From assembly GCA_033063855.1 (NCBI GenBank), contig CP093829.1:22227537-22291536 (forward strand): DNA of 64,000 nucleotides, given 5' to 3'. Below the pieces are notes generated by a model. That model was given only the letters and a program-made list of their open reading frames with translations. It ran no database searches and was not told where the DNA came from. Below, one piece after another: positions 58,901 through 64,000 of this stretch. The number at the start of each line of letters is the position of its first letter. Position 1 is the first letter of the stretch. The position numbers and the translations under genes were made by a program. Origin of the DNA: Smittia aterrima. Its lineage: Eukaryota > Arthropoda > Insecta > Diptera > Chironomidae.

Positions 58901-60552
58901 GTTTGATTTCGATTGCTTTCTCTTTATGTTCAACGCAATTGCTTGCTCTACAGCCGACAGAACAATAAAATAGCAAATTAGTTCTGTTGTCGAGTATCCA
59001 TTTAAGGATTTACTCTGCGAAGTTTTGTTAGAAAAATCGCGACAAAACATTTATTTGAATTTCGCCGATTGTCGGCACAACAACTAACTCGACTAACGGT
59101 TGTTTGCTCTCGCTCTCTGTCTCATTACGGGAGTCGCTGAAAGGTTTTCGGGGGGCGCGCTGGACGATATGCCTCGACAATAAAAGAACAATGGTTGAAA
59201 TTAAAATAATATGCAATCGCAGATTGTAACAAATCGCTACATTGCAACGAAAGAAAATTCTCTTCTACGCGACGATAAGCAGCGACTAAAACTAATTTCA
59301 TAGAACTCAAACATAACTTCACTAACCAAGTTGGGCGCTTATCAAATCACAATATGCAGACGAAGCGAGTAAGGCTCGATAAAAAGCATTTAAGATACGT
59401 TTGTTCCGTGTAGGAAATTCGATTTGAATGGAAACGGCGCCTGCACTGAGTTTTTTCTTCATTTCTCTCTGTTGGTCGCTTTGCGTTATGAAATAATTGC
59501 GCAGATTATTATAAAATTTATTTTTAATACAAATTAAGCCAAATACGGCATTGCATTCAAATTCGCTTTCGTGTTGTTGTTCAGAGCTCGCGCAGTTCTA
59601 AAATAAAAAGTCATCGACGACAAGATGATTTCTCATGCTGAAGCCCTTGCGAAATTACGAGAGAATAATGTGGAAGTCCAAAAGATTATTAATAAAACAT
59701 TAAAGCAGCTTGTTGTTGTTTGTTCTTCTGCTCGATTTGAATAAGTGAACTTGTTTGTTCAATTTAAATAACAGCAAAAGTCTTGTGTGCGAATAACGAA
59801 TGAGACAAGCGAACGGCTCTGAGAAATCTCGGCGAGTCGTTGCTGATAACAAAGAGTCGCAGATCTCGAATTGAGAACACGACAACAAAGTGTCAGCAAT
59901 TAGTGGGTAAAGTTCACTAATGAGCTGGCAACAATTTGATTATATCGAATGAAAGCTAAACAATTAAAAATTGGAAATGGAAAGAAACGGCAGAAAAATC
60001 TTTTGTGCAGATGAGGGCGCAATCGACGGTTAGGTCACAAAGTTGAAGTTTAATCATGAAGAGAAGCAACTGATAATTCCTCGTGGCGCTTATGCATTTT
60101 ATAAACTCACTTCTTTTATGGATATGTCGGACGACGCAAAAGATTTTCCGCCGAGTCTACGATCAAGAGAGAAATAATTACAATCATTTCAGAGACAATA
60201 AAAACATGTTTGTTCATAAATTGAATTAGATAAAAGTTCGATTAGCGAAACAAACAAAAAATATTTTGTTAAATGCTTTTAACAGCGAACGAAGTCGACT
60301 TTCGTTGAAACAGAAGTTCGAAGTCGTTGGCAATTGTTTTCATTCCGCTTTCCTTTGACTATTCGACAACATGATTTTGCATAGTGCACTAATGCGTTCG
60401 CCTTATAAGCCAAGCGACAGTCGCAGAAAACATTTCTTTCATTCTATAATTGTGACAATCTCCCCAAGATAATGAGTTATCGATTTGATCGTTATTTGAA
60501 AGGCTTCGAAAGGCAAATGGCGACACCGGAAGATTTGCAAAACTTCGCGAGT
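55910..60552. other. Gene-free region
   Basis: About 4.6 kb with only short frames lacking splice support; a 128-codon minus-strand frame at 57393-57779 shows no recognisable feature. No RNA gene or transposon ends were seen. It probably contains regulatory DNA of the senseless-type gene. Confidence 0.4.
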
Positions 60553-61200
60553 CATGTAGGAAGCAAAATCGCTTAGCTAATCCTCGTCATTCCGCGATTT
60601 TCAGAATCAGCAGAGAGAAGCCCTTCCACTCAAAAGATTTTCAAATTAACTTACAGTTTTTATGGCTTCGAGTGTTGGGTAAAGAAGTTTAAAGAATTTT
60701 CGCTGATTTAAAAGTTACGTGCAGCGAAGGCTTCCTGGGCAAACAATTGACGAACAAAGTTAAAAAATATTTTTTCATTATTTTATACTCTCTTTATTTG
60801 AATTTAATCTTTAATCCTTCTTCATCGATACAATGTCAATGTTGTCTTCCGTCGTTGTCGGTTGTCGGAATATTTTTCATGTAGGAAGCAAAATCGCTTA
60901 GCTAATCCTCGTCATTCCGCGATTTTCAGAATCAGCAGAGAGAAGCCCTTCCACTCAAAAGATTTTAAAATTAACTTACAGTTTTTATGGCTTCGAGTGT
61001 TGGGTAAAGAAGTTTAAAGAATTTTCCTTCGCTGATTTAAAAGTTACGTGCAGCGAAGGCTTCCTGGGCAAACAATTGACGAACAAAGTTAAAAAATATT
61101 TTTTCATTATTTTATACTCTCTTTATTTGAATTTAATCTTTAATCCTTCTTCATCGATACAATGTCAATGTTGTCTTCCGTCGTTGTCGGAATATTTTTC
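60553..61200. repeat. Recent tandem duplication, two copies of about 323 bp
   Basis: Copy 1 is 60553-60877 and copy 2 is 60878-61200, both starting CATGTAGGAAGCAAAATCGC. They differ by one substitution (TTTTCAAATT against TTTTAAAATT), a CTTC insertion in copy 2 and a duplicated TTGTCGG near the end of copy 1. No gene crosses it. The near identity implies a very recent event or a polymorphism. Confidence 0.92.
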
Positions 61201-61923
61201 TGGATCATTATGCAATGATCTCTTTCATTCGCCACGATTCGTTTTCTCATTTTTTTTATTTTGTTCTTAGGAAAATGTGGTGAAACATATCGAATCGAGG
61301 ATTGAGAAGCTTATGAATAACTTCATAGATTTTCCGCTGCGTTTTTGTTTGAGTCAAAAGAATAACTTTTACGAGTTTTATGAAGAAAGTTTTTAATTAT
61401 CGAAACAATCGTAAGGAAAAAACGTTGCAAAAAACCAGAGTAAATATATTCATTCTTATTTTGACTTCATTTACTTTTAAGAGATTTGTAGAAACTTAAT
61501 GATTTATAATATTGTATGTTGTCTGTATTAGATACACACTTAAAACTTCTTAGCTTTAGCATAAGTCATCTGATTTCATCTTTTTCTTTTTTTTGTCCCT
61601 ATAAATATCTTAAACTTTTTAAGTTACTTCCGCTTTCGCTCACAACGTCTCTTCTTCATTTCTCCTCTCTTTAACTGAAGAGTTTCTTAATCGCGATGAC
61701 ATTTTTAAAATATGTTTCTCATCTGACTTTAAAGTTTTATTATGGCTTAGGAAATTGAAGAGTTGGTTGTGATGATGATGGAGAATCGTCTTCGGTTGAA
61801 ATTATTTGGCAACGCGTGAAAACTGAATCTGAACTTAAAGGTAAACTGACTTTTATCTTCAATGTGTTGGTGAATTTAGAATATTAAGGGGATCAGATCT
61901 GGTCTTATAAATATTCTTTCGTT
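61201..61923. other. Intergenic, 3' flank of the last gene
   Basis: AT-rich sequence with no supported gene. It would include the 3' UTR of the minus-strand gene ending at 61924. Confidence 0.45.
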
Positions 61924-64000
61924 TTATCTCTGCGCACGATTGCCCTTGTAGTTATGATTGTTCGGCATAGAACGAGGATTCATCTGTCGCGGTCCTCCTG
62001 TTGATTGTTCAAATTTGTAATTAATCAAATAAACTTAAGTCTCATTGTCTTACCAGGCAACACCACTGTCGAATACATGCCAGCTAACGGAGTTAGTGGA
62101 GGTCGAATATCATTCGACGGTGACTTTCGATTATTTGGCAATGGCTGTAAAAAGGGAATGAACAAAGAGAATCATTAATTTCACCTGTCGACTTGAATCA
62201 ACCTGTGCTCGTGCTTACATTAGCAAACGTAAATGCTTGTCCAAACTTCACGTACATTCCACCCGCCATTGGATTATTGTAGCCGATCAGTTGATGATGA
62301 CATGAATCAAGGAGTGGCGCTGAGGCACCAGCGTTCTGTGAGTGGACATTGAATGGGAAACATGTTTGAATCGAAGCTCCATCTCCGGGATTATTGTTCG
62401 CATTTGTCGTGACTTGAACTCCTGTATTGATCGCTCCAGCACTGCCGCCTCGATAAAAGTGCTGAGGGCCGGATGTCGCTGGATACTGTGTGTAGTGATA
62501 GCTGCGTGAATGATCGAATGACGTAATACTGTTGGGAGAATTGTTGCTCTCAGTGGAATTTGTGCTGGGCGTACTGCGGTGATGATGGTAATTATTTGTC
62601 ATGACATTTGTGTTGCTGTTGTTGCGCTTCAGTTCCAAACTTGGCGGAACAGCCCTCGATGGACCACGATGCTGCTGCGGAACGTACTTGCTACCTTCAG
62701 AATTGTCATTCGAGTTCGGACTGTTTGAGTTGCTTCCGTTATTGTTCGCCGAGTAACTCTGATGCTGATGAGTCTGCTTCGGGACGTAAGTGGATTTTGG
62801 TTGATAGCTGCCGCTGGTGACTGTGCCAGTCGACGTTTGATCACGGTTTGATGAATTTTTTAATCGATTGCTAGCATAATTGTTACTCATATTACTATTG
62901 CTTAAACTATTGGTATCGTCGCTATGTGTATGATTATTATTAGTTGAATTATTATTAGCGTTAGTATTATTGATATTGTTGCTTCCACCGTAGCTTAAGT
63001 TTTTCTTTCCCGGAACACTCGGATTGTTTCCTTGATAACCTGTCGGTCGCTGGTTAATGCCAGAGCTTGGCTTCGCAGCATTGTGTGGAAGAGACGAGGG
63101 CGTACTCAAGATTCCACCTCCGTTGTTATTATGAAACTTCTTCGGCACGTAGCTATTGTAATGCTTTTTATCTTCGTAATGTGTGACATGAACTGAAGCT
63201 GGGATCGTCGATGTTGTCAGTACTGGTGGTGTCGCGAAGAGTGGCGGATTCTTGAAGCTCGGCTGGACATTCGTCAATGACAAAGGAGTACTTGGAGCTG
63301 ACTGAGGCGTCGAAGCTGAGTTGTTGTTCGCATTGTGTGTCGACTGATTGAAAGTGAAATGTGTTTGAACGTCTCCCGCATGCATTGGCCCGGCATTTGA
63401 TTGGAAAGAGTGAGGCGTCGATGGTAGAGTCCCCGGTTGATGCGCATTCGGAATCACTGAGCTGATTATTGTTGCGTTAGCTTGAGGATGATGATGCGGC
63501 AGTGGTTGATAGAAACCTGCTGTCGGAGTGCTGTACGGAAGGACGTTGGGATACACTGAAGGCGGTATCGCGTATAAAGCTTGCGGTCCTGATCCTTGTG
63601 TGTTGTCTGATAAAGGAACACTTGATGAGAATGTTTGCAATGGCAGAGCGGTTGTGTGTGTCGAGGGACCGGGCGTTGACGTATTGTTGTTCGAGTGGTT
63701 ATTATTTGGAGGCGAGTTTCTTCGTCCCGCAGCATTCGAGTTTGTACTTGGATTATGTGAGTTTGTGGATGGTGCTGATTGTATCAATGTTGCATTTGGG
63801 GTTTGCGGAGCGCCTGGAGGAACGAGAACAGGAGCTGAACTGCCTGGTGTCTGCGGCAAGAAATATGTCATTGGCTGTGGCCAAAAGTTTTGATATGGAG
63901 CACCTGAGAGATTAAAATATTTTAAATAATTTCATTGAATTATCAAAAAAGTTTAATTTACCATTGACTGGATACGTTGCATATCCCATTGGGTAACTCA
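61924..64000 (-). CDS. C-terminal part of a large Asn/Ser/Pro-rich protein (unrecognised)
   Basis: Minus-strand exons >63962-64000, 62219-63903, 62054-62144 and 61924-61997 join in phase and give the last about 630 residues; the gene continues beyond the window. The sequence is low complexity, rich in Asn, Ser, Pro, Thr and His, with no folded domain visible. Distinct spots: a start near SYPMGYATYPVNGAPYQNFW, three YVP motifs (YVPKKF, YVPKQT, YVPQQH) at intervals of about 100 residues, PPSLELKRN, and a compact end RPPLTPLAGMYSTVVLPGG..NYKGNR. Such tails are usual in RNA-regulatory proteins. I could not identify the gene; the domain-bearing N-terminus is outside the window. Confidence 0.7.

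Noticed and set aside
61076..61270. 64-codon frame in the tandem duplication
   Set aside because: It spans the repeat and the adjacent sequence, has no recognisable product and is interrupted in the other copy.
63502..63915. Plus-strand frames opposite the last gene
   Set aside because: Antisense shadows of a long low-complexity coding exon that has consistent splice phases on the minus strand.
1..64000. tRNA genes, CRISPR arrays, insertion sequences
   Set aside because: I looked for TTCGA/T-loop and B-box patterns, regularly spaced repeats and terminal inverted repeats with transposase frames; none was convincing.

Overview
Eukaryotic nuclear DNA from an insect, most likely a lower dipteran (a mosquito- or midge-like fly). 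The evidence is the gene set: exex/Mnx homeobox genes, a senseless/Gfi zinc-finger gene, an epsin (liquid facets), a class II DYRK kinase and a midge/mosquito-type NACHT protein. Introns are short (about 55-80 bp), have GT..AG ends and sit in AT-rich sequence, and mRNA ends carry AATAAA signals. I lean towards a compact chironomid genome, but this is inference only. No bacterial, plasmid, phage or CRISPR features were seen. All gene models were built by hand from open frames plus splice sites with matching phases.

Layout. 1-165: 3' end of an unrecognised gene (+). 4.2-5.8 kb: secreted C-type-lectin-like gene (+, 4 exons). 10.5-11.9 kb: intronless F-box gene (-) lying between two diverged direct repeats. 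13.0-17.3 kb: USP31/43-type deubiquitinase (-, 5 coding exons), head to head with SRP9 (+, 17.6-17.9 kb). 18.3-24.8 kb: two tandem exex/Mnx homeobox genes (-). 24.8-31.5 kb: gene-free, probably regulatory. 31.6-33.0 kb: LEDGF/HDGF-like PWWP-IBD gene (-), directly downstream of a 1362-residue intronless NACHT gene with an HExxH motif (-, 33.1-37.2 kb). 37.9-39.9 kb: mitochondrial oxoglutarate/malate carrier (-). 41.2-44.1 kb: epsin (-). 46.0-48.9 kb: DYRK2/3-type kinase (-), head to head with a UBXN4-like UBX gene (+, 49.2-50.9 kb). 53.3-55.9 kb: senseless/Gfi-type zinc-finger gene (+). 55.9-61.9 kb: gene-free, with a recent 0.32-kb tandem duplication. 61.9-64.0 kb: 3' part of a large Asn/Ser/Pro-rich gene (-) that leaves the window.

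The genes do not form one pathway. Housekeeping genes sit in tight divergent pairs, while the developmental regulators (exex pair, senseless) are surrounded by several kb of non-coding DNA. The most notable items are: the exex pair, whose homeodomain exons and a whole stretch of intron are identical while the rest has diverged; a 12-nt microexon created by an extra intron inside one of the two homeodomains; and the zincin-like HExxH motif in the NACHT protein.
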